From positions 171,762 to 235,761 of IMG/VR virus record IMGVR_UViG_3300046171_000231: DNA of 64,000 nucleotides; one strand, written 5' to 3'. How positions within the stretch are numbered: the first letter of the stretch is position 1; each line of letters opens with the position of its first letter. The stretch is from a virus. A model generated the notes under the pieces. It was given only the letters and a program-made list of their open reading frames with translations. It ran no database searches and was not told the DNA's origin. Below, one piece after another: positions 24,331 to 34,704 of the stretch. Position numbers and translations under genes: made by a program.

Positions 24331-25730
24331 TAAAAACTCCCGAATGGATTTGATTCTGAAAAGTCGATAAGCAAGTCTGCTTCTGACTCAAATATGTCAC
24401 CTTCATTATATTTATCGGTAGTGTCATCATCAAACACAGAAACACTGAACACTGCTCCAGATTCAAGTCCCTTAACATCTTCACCTGGAAAGAATCCTGT
24501 CGTTGTCGTACCAATTCCAACATTGGAAACTTTAAGAATCATTGTATCATAATCCCAGTTTTTAACTCTTGCTTGTGTTCCTGAACGCATACCTTGAACA
24601 ACTTCATTAAAGAAGTATGTACCAACACCACTGAGTGTTTCTGGGTCAGATATTGTAACTGTTGGGTCAGTAGCATAGTTTGTACCAGGATTAATGACGA
24701 ATATACTTTTAACTTCATTAAATCCTTGTGTATCATTAATACCAATAGATGCAAGACCAACTGCTCCTGTTCCTCCACCTGCAGATACAGTAACTATTGG
24801 TGCAGTACCAAATCCGATACCACCATCAGTGATAATATATCTAACGATACCATTTGATGTTGTATTAATTGAGCAAGTTGCTGCTACTCCTGTTCCACCG
24901 CCACCTGTGAATGTAATTGTAGGTGCTTCTGTATATCCAAATCCTGCATTGGTTATTAATATCTTCTCTACAGAAGTTACATTTGCTCTAGAGGTTGTGA
25001 ATGCCACTGCTGTTGCATCAGAATTATTCAAAGTACTTGGAGACGTGCTTATTGAAACTAAAGGTGCACTTGAGAATCCTGAACCATCATTGTTTAGGAA
25101 AATTTCTTGAATAAATCCAGATTTTCTAACTGGAGATGCTTGTGCAGTTCTACCAACTCCAACTAATTGAAGGTCTGCAATATATCCAACATCATCCACT
25201 TGAGTATCAATCGCAGCTATATCAGTATCAATAACTTCATCCTCATATTCAAATAGTTCACATTTAAGTTTGTAAACATAATTACTACCCAACTGATAGA
25301 ATGGTTCTTCGTGCTCTACAAATTTTATTTCAAATAATCTTTGACCCAATGGGAAGAATACTAAATCACCTTCACGAGGACGAGAAGATAAATCTATATC
25401 ATCATCTGCTTCCATAAATGGTGAAATAAATTCTTCAAATCTTTCTTTTGAAATAGTAAGAGTTACTTCATCTCTTAAACTCATTCCAAACTTAGTTAAT
25501 ACATCTCCAGCACCTGCATATCCATCATAATTTTCTACATATGCTTCAATTAAAAAGTTATCATCAAATTTAGATGCAGTTACTTCTTCTATAATTGTTG
25601 ATTGATTTACAAATTTTCTTGGAATAAATGTAACTTCTACACCATAAATTTTTAGATGTTCATTAATTAGACTTTGTACTAATCTCTGTTCACCTCTAGA
25701 ACCTTGTAAAAAATGTGGATTTAATGCCAT
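24330..25730 (-). CDS. 14: gp14-like neck protein with inserted beta repeats
   Basis: gp14 helps join heads to tails. The N-terminal about 200 residues match gp14 (PHFLQGSRGEQRLVQSLINE, GVEVTFIPRKF, REGDLVFFPLGQRLFEIKFV), and the end has KYNEGDIFESEADLLIDFSE. Between them (about 205-400) are three Gly-rich units of the type 'N-G-GY--AP-v-v-gGGGtGa' (NAGFGYTEAPTITFTGGGG, DGGIGFGTAPIVTVSAGGG, NPGTNYATDPTVTI). This makes it 466 residues against about 256 in T4. Similar units are found in the giant baseplate protein, gp8 and the DUF4815-type protein of this window. Confidence 0.92.
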   Translation of the reverse strand: MALNPHFLQGSRGEQRLVQSLINEHLKIYGVEVTFIPRKFVNQSTIIEEVTASKFDDNFLIEAYVENYDGYAGAGDVLTKFGMSLRDEVTLTISKERFEEFISPFMEADDDIDLSSRPREGDLVFFPLGQRLFEIKFVEHEEPFYQLGSNYVYKLKCELFEYEDEVIDTDIAAIDTQVDDVGYIADLQLVGVGRTAQASPVRKSGFIQEIFLNNDGSGFSSAPLVSISTSPSTLNNSDATAVAFTTSRANVTSVEKILITNAGFGYTEAPTITFTGGGGTGVAATCSINTTSNGIVRYIITDGGIGFGTAPIVTVSAGGGTGAVGLASIGINDTQGFNEVKSIFVINPGTNYATDPTVTISDPETLSGVGTYFFNEVVQGMRSGTQARVKNWDYDTMILKVSNVGIGTTTTGFFPGEDVKGLESGAVFSVSVFDDDTTDKYNEGDIFESEADLLIDFSESNPFGSF

Positions 25731-25736
25731 TATACA

Positions 25737-26576
25737 TCACCCAATGAAGTCAAGAGGAGGAGTCTCATAGTCCATCATCATTCTTGACTTGATTTCCTCT
25801 AACTCTCTAACTCCATCATCGTATATTTCTCTTCCGTTTAATTCAATACCGCCAGGTAATTTAGTTCCTCTGAACTTAATTAAATTCATACCCCATTGCT
25901 TTTTCATCAATGCAACAAAATATCTTTTTACAAAGGGGTCATTATAAACTTGTGTGTATTGTTCAGGATCAAGGGCACGGAAACAATCTATTACTATAAA
26001 AGTGTCTAATGATTGTGAATTCCAGTCAATATCTAAGTATAGTCTATCTTGTCTCTGGTTGAATCTTATCTGCTTTTCAGTTGTAAGTAAAAAATCAATA
26101 TCTTCTAGATATGTTTTTGTCATTGCAAATTGTAGTAATTCAACTGAATTAAAATAATATAAGTCATTTAAGAATAACTGATATTTAATACTAAACATTC
26201 CACCTGATATAGAACTACTATCAAATTTAAATATTTTATTTACTCCTACTACATGCTCTGGAACTGCTATAAAGTTAGAAGTCTCATAAAAATTACTTGA
26301 TACAGTTCCTGCTGTATTAGTTGATATACCAGTTGTGGTAACTATTCCAACCCCATCAGTGCCTTGTGCTCTACCTCTATCTAAATCTTCCTGAGTAATT
26401 TTGTATTTGAGATACATTCTCTCAATACCATTATAATGACGTTCTTGATATAACTGAAGAGTATCATCAAGTGCATCATGTATCTGGTCAGTATCAAGGT
26501 TTATTTCCAATACAGGATAACCCAGTTTACGCAAACCGAAATTTATTAGTTGTCCTCTACTGTTTGGTGCTGCCAT
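25737..26576 (-). CDS. 13: gp13-like neck protein
   Basis: Head-completion protein that binds gp14 and the portal. The 279 residues start MAAPNSRGQLINFGLRKLGY and contain LDDTLQLYQERHYNGIERMY, YFNSVELLQFAMTKTYLEDI and DCFRALDPEQYTQVYNDPFV, as in cyanophage gp13. The gene overlaps the upstream coiled-coil ORF by 20 bases. Confidence 0.94.
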   Translation of the reverse strand: MAAPNSRGQLINFGLRKLGYPVLEINLDTDQIHDALDDTLQLYQERHYNGIERMYLKYKITQEDLDRGRAQGTDGVGIVTTTGISTNTAGTVSSNFYETSNFIAVPEHVVGVNKIFKFDSSSISGGMFSIKYQLFLNDLYYFNSVELLQFAMTKTYLEDIDFLLTTEKQIRFNQRQDRLYLDIDWNSQSLDTFIVIDCFRALDPEQYTQVYNDPFVKRYFVALMKKQWGMNLIKFRGTKLPGGIELNGREIYDDGVRELEEIKSRMMMDYETPPLDFIG

Positions 26577-26751
26577 TACTATCCGTTTGATTTGCGAGTT
26601 GCTCTAAAAGTTCATTTTTTTCTTTTTGAAAATCATTTTTTAGAGTTTGGAGTTTTGCCTCCAAAAGAACATTTTGATTTAATGCTGCTGCTAATTTGTT
26701 ATGATATAAATTCACTAATACATTAACATCTACTTCACTGTTTTGTTGCAT
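26557..26751 (-). CDS. Small coiled-coil protein (64 aa)
   Basis: The 64 residues carry heptad-like hydrophobics (LVNLYHNKLAAALNQNVLLE, LQTLKNDFQKEKNELLEQLA) and end in a polar tail. It begins 3 bases after the fibre gene stop and overlaps gp13. It could be a fibre-associated trimerisation or assembly factor, but no family was recognised. Confidence 0.55.
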   Translation of the reverse strand: MQQNSEVDVNVLVNLYHNKLAAALNQNVLLEAKLQTLKNDFQKEKNELLEQLANQTDSNGSTKQ

Positions 26752-26753
26752 TT

Positions 26754-28457
26754 TTAGAAAGTTCCTCCATCAAGGGTCGAAGTCCAATGTGGCTTGTTAG
26801 TATATGTATTCGTTACAGCGTCAGGTGATGTACTCAAGTTTTGAATTGCACCACTCTGACCTTCTCTTCTTAAATTGTTTGATGTATTGAATGTTCCTTC
26901 AACACCAACTAGAGGGACTGATGTACCACCACTCACTGCACTCTCAACGACACCAAATGCATTTGTGGTGTCTTGCTTTATAATGTCTCCTTGAGACAGT
27001 GTGACCGCTCCTGGCGTTGTTATAACAACCTTTGTAATTGCAGTTAATACTTGCTTTGAAGTAATAACTGGGGAAGCAGGGGCATTTGTAGACCTCTGTA
27101 AACCTTCACTATCAAACCAAACTACACCACCTGAACTAAAGTTACCTGACTGATAGTAGATACCTTTAATATCTAAGAAACCTTTTGTACCAGAAACAAC
27201 ACTTGCTGTAATAGTTGCATCAGGAACATAAGTCCATCTACGACTATTATCACCGTGTGTTCCGTGATTTCCAACTCCAGCAGTATTAGAAGCAATTGAA
27301 CTATCATCAAGTCCAAAGAAACCATCAGTTGAGTTTGCAGTACCTACACCAACGTTGTAAGTAAATCCAAGTCCTCTGTCAGTATTAGTGTCTGTTGCGT
27401 GTACAACTGTTATTTCAGTCTGTGTGCTAATTCCAGCAACTGCTGTTCCTTGGAATGTAAGAGTCTTAGTTCCAGTATTGATTGCTGTAACTGTTGTAAT
27501 ACCACTTGCTGAAAAACTTGAATGTAAAAGAGTATCATTTACTGCGATACCTGTTACTTGGTCAACTACAACTGCTGAAGCTCCATTTGCCATCGCAGTC
27601 ATTACAGTTCTTGTACTGGTAGTATCACCAACCATCATGATTGGGTCATTAACAGTTGTCTGTGTTGAGTTAACTGTAGTTGTTGTACCATCAACTTGTA
27701 AGTTACCTTTGATGATAACGTCACCTTCATTACTCAAACCATCTGGATATGGGTCAATGAATATTTTATTTTCTTGACCTGATAATGATGCAATAATATT
27801 ATTCTCAATTCTTATATTACCAAGTGTACTATTACCACCAGCAACAGTGAAGTCACCACCAACATTTAAATTCTTTTCTACACCTACACCACCTTCAACA
27901 ATTACAGCACCTACGTCTTTACTTGTTGATTGAGTTGCAATATTAAATCTTACATCTGCACCAGTAAAAGTTAATTGGTCTGTACCATTTTCATCATATT
28001 CAATTTTTGAATCAGCAGTTGCTGTTCCGTTTGCTCCACCACCAAAACCCAAGAAGGTATCGTCAGGTACCATTACCTCACCAGATCCATTTGGATTAAA
28101 GATTATGTCTCCATCAGTATCAGTCGAGGATAAGGTATTTGCATCTAAAGTTAAATTATCTACATTCCAGACATCTATTTTTCTACTATTGTCAAGTATT
28201 GCTACAATACCACCATCACTATTTCTTGAGTTTGTTACACCATTCAAAGCACCAGGTGTGTGCTCCATCATGGATGTATAGTAATGTCCTGCGACAGGAT
28301 TGACGTTTGTACCGTCATCTCCTAAAAATATTCTATCTTTGTATTGATTTGTACCACCATACTGACCCACACCAGTCACATATGCCATTTCACCCCAATT
28401 CAGACTGCTTGGTTTCGCAGTTCCAGAGGAGCGTTTGATTCTAATAATACTAGCCAC
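26754..28457 (-). CDS. Tail fibre-like structural protein (567 aa)
   Basis: The N-terminus MASIIRIKRSSGTAKPSSLN followed by WGEMAYV is the common attachment module of cyanophage fibre-like proteins (repetition of 'R-KRSs--ap--L--GElay'). The rest is beta-rich: KKNLNVGGDFTVAGG-type strands, IFIDPYPDGLSNEGDVIIKG with NLQVDGTTTTVNST, and a C-terminal domain with IKGIYYQSGNFSSGGVVWFD. These motifs are typical of host-contacting or fibre-shaft proteins. Start is one base after the stop of the small fibre-like gene upstream. Confidence 0.8.
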   Translation of the reverse strand: MASIIRIKRSSGTAKPSSLNWGEMAYVTGVGQYGGTNQYKDRIFLGDDGTNVNPVAGHYYTSMMEHTPGALNGVTNSRNSDGGIVAILDNSRKIDVWNVDNLTLDANTLSSTDTDGDIIFNPNGSGEVMVPDDTFLGFGGGANGTATADSKIEYDENGTDQLTFTGADVRFNIATQSTSKDVGAVIVEGGVGVEKNLNVGGDFTVAGGNSTLGNIRIENNIIASLSGQENKIFIDPYPDGLSNEGDVIIKGNLQVDGTTTTVNSTQTTVNDPIMMVGDTTSTRTVMTAMANGASAVVVDQVTGIAVNDTLLHSSFSASGITTVTAINTGTKTLTFQGTAVAGISTQTEITVVHATDTNTDRGLGFTYNVGVGTANSTDGFFGLDDSSIASNTAGVGNHGTHGDNSRRWTYVPDATITASVVSGTKGFLDIKGIYYQSGNFSSGGVVWFDSEGLQRSTNAPASPVITSKQVLTAITKVVITTPGAVTLSQGDIIKQDTTNAFGVVESAVSGGTSVPLVGVEGTFNTSNNLRREGQSGAIQNLSTSPDAVTNTYTNKPHWTSTLDGGTF

Positions 28458-28685
28458 TTAAAAATTTCCTCCGTTGATGTCTAAGTTCTGTGTTGCACCT
28501 GGAGTCAGCTCCAATGTTGCGTCAAATTTTTTTGTCAAAGCATTATAAACTAGCACCATCCCATTTTGCGGATTTACTACGTTAACGTCACTTAATTCTG
28601 ATAATGATAGAGTTGCAGCACCTGCAAGTGAAGAAATCACTTTTGTCGCATTTTGTTGTCCAACTCTGACTTTGATATCTGCCAT
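28458..28685 (-). CDS. Small fibre-associated protein (75 aa)
   Basis: The 75 residues start MADIKVRVGQQNATKVISSL and contain LSELSDVNVVNPQNGMVLVY, a short attachment-like unit seen at the start of many marine-phage fibre genes. It ends TPGATQNLDINGGNF, resembling the end of the adjacent fibre protein. It may be a split-off fibre N-terminal module. A TATAAATA promoter lies 28 bases upstream. Confidence 0.7.
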   Translation of the reverse strand: MADIKVRVGQQNATKVISSLAGAATLSLSELSDVNVVNPQNGMVLVYNALTKKFDATLELTPGATQNLDINGGNF

Positions 28686-28713
28686 CTAGGTTAGCGTGTT
28701 CAGATCTAAAAAG

Positions 28714-28721
28714 TATTTATA
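28714..28721 (-). promoter_or_regulatory. Late promoter TATAAATA before the fibre genes
   Basis: Exact TATAAATA on the minus strand, 28 bases upstream of the ATG at 28685. The box starts inside the small gap after the preceding coding region. Confidence 0.7.
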
Positions 28722-28725
28722 TTTA

Positions 28726-28929
28726 CTATGATGTTATCTTTGAAGCAAGGTCATGTAACATAGATTTCAGAGTCTCTATCTCTGATTTCATAGCATCTAA
28801 TTCGGACTGTTTATCGGAATTAATTCTACGAGTGTTCATATAGTCTTGATATCCTGCTTCATCTTTACTAATTATAGCATTAGTATCTTCATCACGAAAT
28901 AAATTTTTGTGTCCTTCTACTTGTATCAT
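28726..28929 (-). CDS. Small protein with C-terminal coiled coil (67 aa)
   Basis: The 67 residues start MIQVEGHKNLFRDEDTNAII and end in a heptad-rich helix (LDAMKSEIETLKSMLHDLAS). The pattern of a 'HKNLFRD..T.AI.N.d...Y' start and a helix is common in small genes of cyanophage baseplate/fibre regions. Its ATG overlaps the stop of the preceding structural gene (TAATG). Function unknown; probably virion-associated. Confidence 0.65.
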   Translation of the reverse strand: MIQVEGHKNLFRDEDTNAIISKDEAGYQDYMNTRRINSDKQSELDAMKSEIETLKSMLHDLASKITS

Positions 28930-31271
28930 TACGCTAGAGCTATTATTCTTAAATCTCTTAATCTAACTGGAGTGCATTCATTCGTTGATATCATTACAAT
29001 TTTTATAGTAAATCCAGTAAACTGTTGTAAATCATCGGCAGTAAATTGATAATCATTAAACTCATCAAAACCACTAGAGATAACACGAGCATCTGGTCTA
29101 CCATCATTATTTGCTTCATCAATTACTTGATCACCGAATCCATCTCCATCAGAATCAATTAAATTTTTAAAGCCTGGAAATGCTCTATATGTTAATGATA
29201 CTTCAGAAGAGTCTGCACAGTATAATCTATAGAATACTCTAAAGTCTGCTTCTGGTGCAACATTGGCACCAACAATAACTTTTAATGAAGTTGCAGGTTG
29301 CTCTAAATCAACTCTTTCAGATACAAATACTGAACCATGAGGATCATTGAATATTCGATTTGTACGTGAGTCGGTTGCATAATTATCTAATCCAATAGGA
29401 TTATTAACTTTATTTCTTCCAAATATGAATGTTGCATTTTTTAAATCTACAACTGGTGATAAATTTGCATCTCCACTTACTAAGTCTAAATCTACATAAA
29501 ATGATTTTTGTTTAGGAAGATTTGTTAATTTATCTTCATTCACTGTTGATGTAATCAATCTTGGAGTTTCAAAGAATTTAAACGAGTTAAGTGATACTGG
29601 TTCAATTCCTTGATCTATGAATGATACTTCAGAACCACCTGCACTTGTTCCACTAATTGTTCTTACTGAAGCACTTAAATCTGTGATATTTCCTGGTGTT
29701 AGGAAATTAATTTGAGGTTCAAAGGAACTAAACTGATGATTTTGTGAAATTTTTGTATTGTTCCCACCAAATGCTTTTTCATCTCTGAAACACAATAGTG
29801 AATTTCCAGTTCTTTGATTCAAAGGATCTAAAGCAGTACGATTGACTTCAAGGTAATAATTATCAATATCTGAATTATTTTTAAGTGTTGTATTAGTTGG
29901 AATAGTATGAATAGTGTTGATTCCTACTAATGATACTCCAGCTGCTTCATATGTTTGAATACTTGCACCTTCAGGATGAGGTAATGCAACTGTGTTTAAA
30001 ACACCTCTAGTAAGTGTAAGTTGTCCTGTGCCAACAACATAAGATACAATTTCCTCTTCAATTAATGCTTCACCTCTATCAGTTGAAATACCAGAGAATG
30101 ATGAGAAAGGTACAGTATTGCCAAGTGAAACTGTTGTACTCTCTGCAGTCAGTGATGAAGTTGAAGGAACTATAAGTGTGTCTGGTTTAACATTTCCTAT
30201 TTCTATCTTGTTATTTGCTCCATGATGTGCGTGGTTGTACTGTGTGACCTCAAATACATTACCTGCATACAAATCACCATTTACAACTGAATCGCCATTT
30301 ACAGCAACGTTAGCAATAACTGCTCTTGTATCATTACCAGCACCATATTGTACTAATGGTTCGTTATTAGTAAACTTCTCTCCTTGAACATCAGTTAGAT
30401 AGAGAGTATCGAATGTTGAGTTGATTGAATCAACAACAAATTTTAATCCAGCACCTCTGACTACACCACTATGACTATTATCGACTGTTAAGACATCACC
30501 AACTTGATAACCAGTTCCAGCAGATTGTACTGCTACTGCAGTAACTACCTCATTGGATACTGTTGCAGTTACTGTGCAACCAGATCCACTTCCTGTCAAA
30601 GCAACTGTACTAACGGTTCCACTTATACTATATCCTGAACCACCTGTTACAACTTCTTCAGTTGATATAGGAGCACCTTGACCCTCAATAATACCTGTTA
30701 CACTTTGATCTTCTGAATCACCAGCAGCACCTGTGCTTACTTTTCTACCAATTGGTAAATTAGAATTTGTTCTTGTACCACTACCATCAATTGTTACCTT
30801 TAACTTTCTAGGTAATGAACGAACAGGGTTGTCAATTAACAATTGTGTATTTGCATTTCCTGGTTCAATTGGTGTATTGTACATTCTGACAACACCTTCA
30901 TCGACAAATTGTGCTTTACGAAGTTTGAATGCTAAGTCTTGATTCTGAGATGCTGTCCAAATTGTACCGTTCTGAGATTTGAATAAACTACCACCAAGAT
31001 ACTGCTTAGAAACTACTACATTTTGAACATCAGGTAATTGTGTTGTTTTAACTGATTTTTCACCCATTGTTGCACACCACATTGTGTACTTATCAGTTGA
31101 TGCTGATATAAACACTAATGCAAATTCCTCTCCTTGTGGCAAGTATACTGGAGATGGGAATTTAAATGTAGTTGGTACAGAGGCATCATTTGAGACATTA
31201 ATATCTTCTGGATTTACGACAATTTCACAGAAATCCTGTACTAAGTTCTCAGTTGGAGCTCCAAATCCCAT
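28929..31271 (-). CDS. DUF4815-type giant structural protein, C-terminal fragment
   Basis: This ORF continues the protein of the next two entries. It is open, without a stop, up to about 31400, and that extension carries GRDPLCQSFTVDETGAFLTS and FDVYFASKDPNAKLTVQLR, which must precede MGFGAPTENLVQDFCEIVV for a sensible domain. Further on are FKFPSPVYLPQGEEFALVFI, KQYLGGSLFKSQNGTIWTAS and a C-terminal TGFTIKIVMISTNECTPVRL. The assigned ATG at 31271 is therefore probably internal. It includes two Gly-rich 'GSGYSISG' and 'SAGTGYQVGD' units. Confidence 0.8.
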   Translation of the reverse strand: MGFGAPTENLVQDFCEIVVNPEDINVSNDASVPTTFKFPSPVYLPQGEEFALVFISASTDKYTMWCATMGEKSVKTTQLPDVQNVVVSKQYLGGSLFKSQNGTIWTASQNQDLAFKLRKAQFVDEGVVRMYNTPIEPGNANTQLLIDNPVRSLPRKLKVTIDGSGTRTNSNLPIGRKVSTGAAGDSEDQSVTGIIEGQGAPISTEEVVTGGSGYSISGTVSTVALTGSGSGCTVTATVSNEVVTAVAVQSAGTGYQVGDVLTVDNSHSGVVRGAGLKFVVDSINSTFDTLYLTDVQGEKFTNNEPLVQYGAGNDTRAVIANVAVNGDSVVNGDLYAGNVFEVTQYNHAHHGANNKIEIGNVKPDTLIVPSTSSLTAESTTVSLGNTVPFSSFSGISTDRGEALIEEEIVSYVVGTGQLTLTRGVLNTVALPHPEGASIQTYEAAGVSLVGINTIHTIPTNTTLKNNSDIDNYYLEVNRTALDPLNQRTGNSLLCFRDEKAFGGNNTKISQNHQFSSFEPQINFLTPGNITDLSASVRTISGTSAGGSEVSFIDQGIEPVSLNSFKFFETPRLITSTVNEDKLTNLPKQKSFYVDLDLVSGDANLSPVVDLKNATFIFGRNKVNNPIGLDNYATDSRTNRIFNDPHGSVFVSERVDLEQPATSLKVIVGANVAPEADFRVFYRLYCADSSEVSLTYRAFPGFKNLIDSDGDGFGDQVIDEANNDGRPDARVISSGFDEFNDYQFTADDLQQFTGFTIKIVMISTNECTPVRLRDLRIIALA

Positions 31272-31356
31272 AGTTCTTAATTGAACTGTTAATTTAGCAT
31301 TTGGGTCTTTAGATGCAAAATAAACATCAAATGAGGTTAAAAATGCACCTGTTTCA

Positions 31357-34300
31357 TCAACTGTAAATGATTGACATAACGGATCTCTTCCACCTGACTT
31401 TTTCCAAGATTTTCCTTTTCCACCTTCTTTCCTTTAGATTTCCTTCTCCTCTTCGCCATTGCTTTTGCTTTGGCTTGTCCTTTGCTCTCCTTTGTCTTCT
31501 TTTAAGTGTCCTACCCCATCCACCACCTCTTCTGGTAGTAGTAGTTCTTTCTCCAGTTACTTCTTCACTAGTAGATGTTTCAGTATCAACAGTTACAGTA
31601 ACTTCATTTTCTTTTACTGGTGGACGAGGTGGATTTCTTACTTGAACTATAAAATCCCTTTGAGTTAAAACTGTTCCAGTTCCAAGGAAGGTTCCAGTAG
31701 AACTACTTAACATTGCTAAATCTCCAGGTAATGGAATAGATCCATCAGGAGTTGAAGTTACTTTAAATGATTTTGTTCCTGTTGTAAATAAAGTAGGTGG
31801 TTTTGGTGTTTTATTTGCATTTCTAAAGAAGAATGATCCAATTAAATCTCCCCAATTATCCGAAAATAGTGTAGTATTAATTACTGTTGCTACAGCACCA
31901 CTTGATTTACCAGTTAATTTTGCACCTTTAATAAGGTATCCAAAATATTTTTCATTATTAGCAAGTCCAATTATATCAGTATTAAATAATTTTGATGTTG
32001 CAGAATAAGTTGCTGATGGTGCTGGTCTTGTGCGATCATATGGATCAATGATATATTTTTCTACACTTACAGAAGGTGATCCTAATGATGATTGAACTTC
32101 TGGTCTGTTTTCATCACCATACTTATGATTTGGTTCTTGAGATCTAATTAAACCTATTTCTTTTCCATTTAATTCAACCTTTACATCTTCAAATATAGAA
32201 AATGTACCAGAGTTCATTTCAATCTCAGTTAATTTAGGTACTATATCTGGAACACCACTATCTAAGAAATGATAGTGTTTTGTGAGTGGCTTCAAACCAC
32301 TAGCATAGAAAGCAACGTTTCTAGATCTCATAAATGGATCTACAATACTTGATACCTTTGTACTTTCAACGTAATCTTTTTCCTCTGATGGACCAACTAA
32401 TTTGTTTGAAAAACTTTTTTCAATCCTTCGAGTGACCTGTGTACTACTACTCGCTCTTCTTAATGTTTGAGTTTTGGTATAAGTAGTTCTACCACTACGT
32501 CTGGTAGATGTACGGCTATATTGTTTTCCTCTAGTAGTAGTTGTCTTACCTCTAGTTTTTGTATCTGAAACTACATTTGTACTTTCGACCCATCTCGCAC
32601 CAGTTGATTCTATTCTTGCATTATTAACATATATGGTTCTTGTCCAATTATCAGAAGGAGGATCTAATATTACTAAACCTGAAAAAGCAACCACATTGAA
32701 TGGGTTAACATTTTCAACTGATGTTGCTTGAGGTTGTTCAATCCAATCTATTTCTTCATAGTCTAATGTAATTAAGTCTCCAGTTTTTTTACAATTTGAA
32801 TCTAAAAGTTGCAAATTAGAATTCATATCAGCAGTTTTAACATCGATTGCAGTATTCAATGCAAGTTCAGGATTCATTGACCAAAAATCAACTGCAGAAA
32901 TCAACTCTTTATTGTCTACATCAACATCACATTTTGAACCACCTTCAGGATTAAAATCAATAAAATCTCTATTTTTAAAATTGTTTACAACAAAACCAGT
33001 TTTAAATCTGTTTAAACCATTTGCATCTTTAACTGAGAATGATTTTGTATCCAATTCTAATTGACTTAGAGATGTTATTTGCTCTAAATTTTCAATTCTT
33101 TGTTCAAGTGCTCCAATATCACGCATTGTGAATCTACGATTATCTTTTAATCTAATCTCCGCATCTCTTATATCATACAAATATGGTGGTAAAATTATTG
33201 TTGCAATTTCCATTGCATCACTATTACTTGAAGGTTCAGTAGGATTTTCTGCTGACTCTCCAAGAAATACCTCCATACCTTCATCATAATCCATAAGTAA
33301 CTTATCAATTCTACCAAGATAATGATTAAGACCAAGTAATGCACTTTCATTTGGAGTGATTACATATGGATTTGTTGATTCAAAAGCTCTGCTTGTAAAT
33401 GCAAATGGTGAGGCTCCACCACCACCATAAACATATGGTGATACTCTAGGTCGATAGTCAAGAATATCTGATGCTTGAATTCCAGATATATCGGGAAGAT
33501 CTTTAGTATATCTTTCTGGTGAATATGAATTGACTGTAAAGAAATCTCCACTATTTCCACTTGCTACTTGATATTGATCAAATATAATCAAAAGTTTTTT
33601 AGATGGAACAGCAGAATGAGCATTTCTAATAATTCTAGAATAATCACAATATTGATCTTTATGACCTTTATCTAATGAATAATTACTTGTTCTATCAACA
33701 AAGTTACCAATAGTTACTCCCTGTAAAACAGTCTCTACAGATGACTCATTAAATTTAACAATTTCTCCAATTGTAAATGTACTATCATTTAAATATACAA
33801 AATCAACAGTATTTGCAGTTCGACTTACAATTTGTCCAATTGCACGACTTTCTTGACCTTTTATTTGCTCTCCAACTATAGTGCTTGCATTTAGTGCTAA
33901 ACCAGATACAAATGTTAGTTTATCTAAAACTGGTGTATTTGTATCTTTAGATTCATAAACAGCATGCACCTTAACAACATCTGGAACATTTAATGATATT
34001 TCTTCATCTTCAACTCTCAATCCATAACCTCTACTCTGAGCTAATCCATTAAATGGAGTTGCAACTCCTTGAGTTCTTGTTACTTCAAGTGTTTGACTCC
34101 TTAAGTAATCTTTTGATTTACTTGTGATTCCAAGTTTTTTGAGTGTTACATTAACAGTCGCATTTTGGTTATTTTTAGATAAACCACTAAATGTGATTGT
34201 ATTTGCATTATTTGTAATTGAAACTTGATCTTTTTTTAATGGTTCTGTTGTACCATCACTATAATGAATTGAATATCTTTCTTGATCGAATGGTTCAAAG

Positions 34301-34704
34301 AATACGCTTGTAATTCCTACAGAAGTTGTTAAACCAACAGATGAATTAAATGTTATTTCACTACTGTTAATATTTGTTGGACCACCTGTTATTTGTTTTG
34401 CAATAGTTAAATCTGAATTTCCAAAATCAACCAGTGAAACATTTGGTTTTGGTAATTCAGCAAAAATTCCAGAAGTTTCAAGATTTAAAATTTTGGGAAC
34501 TTTAATTCTAAATGTAGATGATGTTGTTTTGCTTGTTGCAACTGTTCCTCCATCACATATACCTGCAACACTAGCTGTTGTTCCTAAAGTTAATGTTTTA
34601 CCATCAACTGATATGCCAGTAACTTCATTAAAAATAGGAACAGATCCAGTTCCAGCATTAAATGATATAATTGATCCTGTTTGAATACCTACTTTACCTG
34701 CAAA
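31357..34704 (-). CDS. DUF4815-type giant structural protein, middle fragment
   Basis: The frame is open from about 34704 (FAGKVGIQTGSIISFNAG) to a stop at 31357. It contains SRIIRNAHSAVPSKKLLIIF, ISGIQASDILDYRPRVSPYV, ALLGLNHYLGRIDKLLMDYD, and FMRSRNVAFYASGLKPLTKH, the conserved centre of this family. The end of the ORF (after about 31520) turns into an unlikely Arg/Lys string; other frames there give KSKGK and EGGKGKSWKKSGGRDP. At least one and probably two indels therefore lie between 31385 and 31500. Confidence 0.8.
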   Translation of the reverse strand, partial: FAGKVGIQTGSIISFNAGTGSVPIFNEVTGISVDGKTLTLGTTASVAGICDGGTVATSKTTSSTFRIKVPKILNLETSGIFAELPKPNVSLVDFGNSDLTIAKQITGGPTNINSSEITFNSSVGLTTSVGITSVFFEPFDQERYSIHYSDGTTEPLKKDQVSITNNANTITFSGLSKNNQNATVNVTLKKLGITSKSKDYLRSQTLEVTRTQGVATPFNGLAQSRGYGLRVEDEEISLNVPDVVKVHAVYESKDTNTPVLDKLTFVSGLALNASTIVGEQIKGQESRAIGQIVSRTANTVDFVYLNDSTFTIGEIVKFNESSVETVLQGVTIGNFVDRTSNYSLDKGHKDQYCDYSRIIRNAHSAVPSKKLLIIFDQYQVASGNSGDFFTVNSYSPERYTKDLPDISGIQASDILDYRPRVSPYVYGGGGASPFAFTSRAFESTNPYVITPNESALLGLNHYLGRIDKLLMDYDEGMEVFLGESAENPTEPSSNSDAMEIATIILPPYLYDIRDAEIRLKDNRRFTMRDIGALEQRIENLEQITSLSQLELDTKSFSVKDANGLNRFKTGFVVNNFKNRDFIDFNPEGGSKCDVDVDNKELISAVDFWSMNPELALNTAIDVKTADMNSNLQLLDSNCKKTGDLITLDYEEIDWIEQPQATSVENVNPFNVVAFSGLVILDPPSDNWTRTIYVNNARIESTGARWVESTNVVSDTKTRGKTTTTRGKQYSRTSTRRSGRTTYTKTQTLRRASSSTQVTRRIEKSFSNKLVGPSEEKDYVESTKVSSIVDPFMRSRNVAFYASGLKPLTKHYHFLDSGVPDIVPKLTEIEMNSGTFSIFEDVKVELNGKEIGLIRSQEPNHKYGDENRPEVQSSLGSPSVSVEKYIIDPYDRTRPAPSATYSATSKLFNTDIIGLANNEKYFGYLIKGAKLTGKSSGAVATVINTTLFSDNWGDLIGSFFFRNANKTPKPPTLFTTGTKSFKVTSTPDGSIPLPGDLAMLSSSTGTFLGTGTVLTQRDFIVQVRNPPRPPVKENEVTVTVDTETSTSEEVTGERTTTTRRGGGWGRTLKRRQRRAKDKPKQKQWRRGEGNLKERRWKRKILEKVRWKRSVMSIIYS

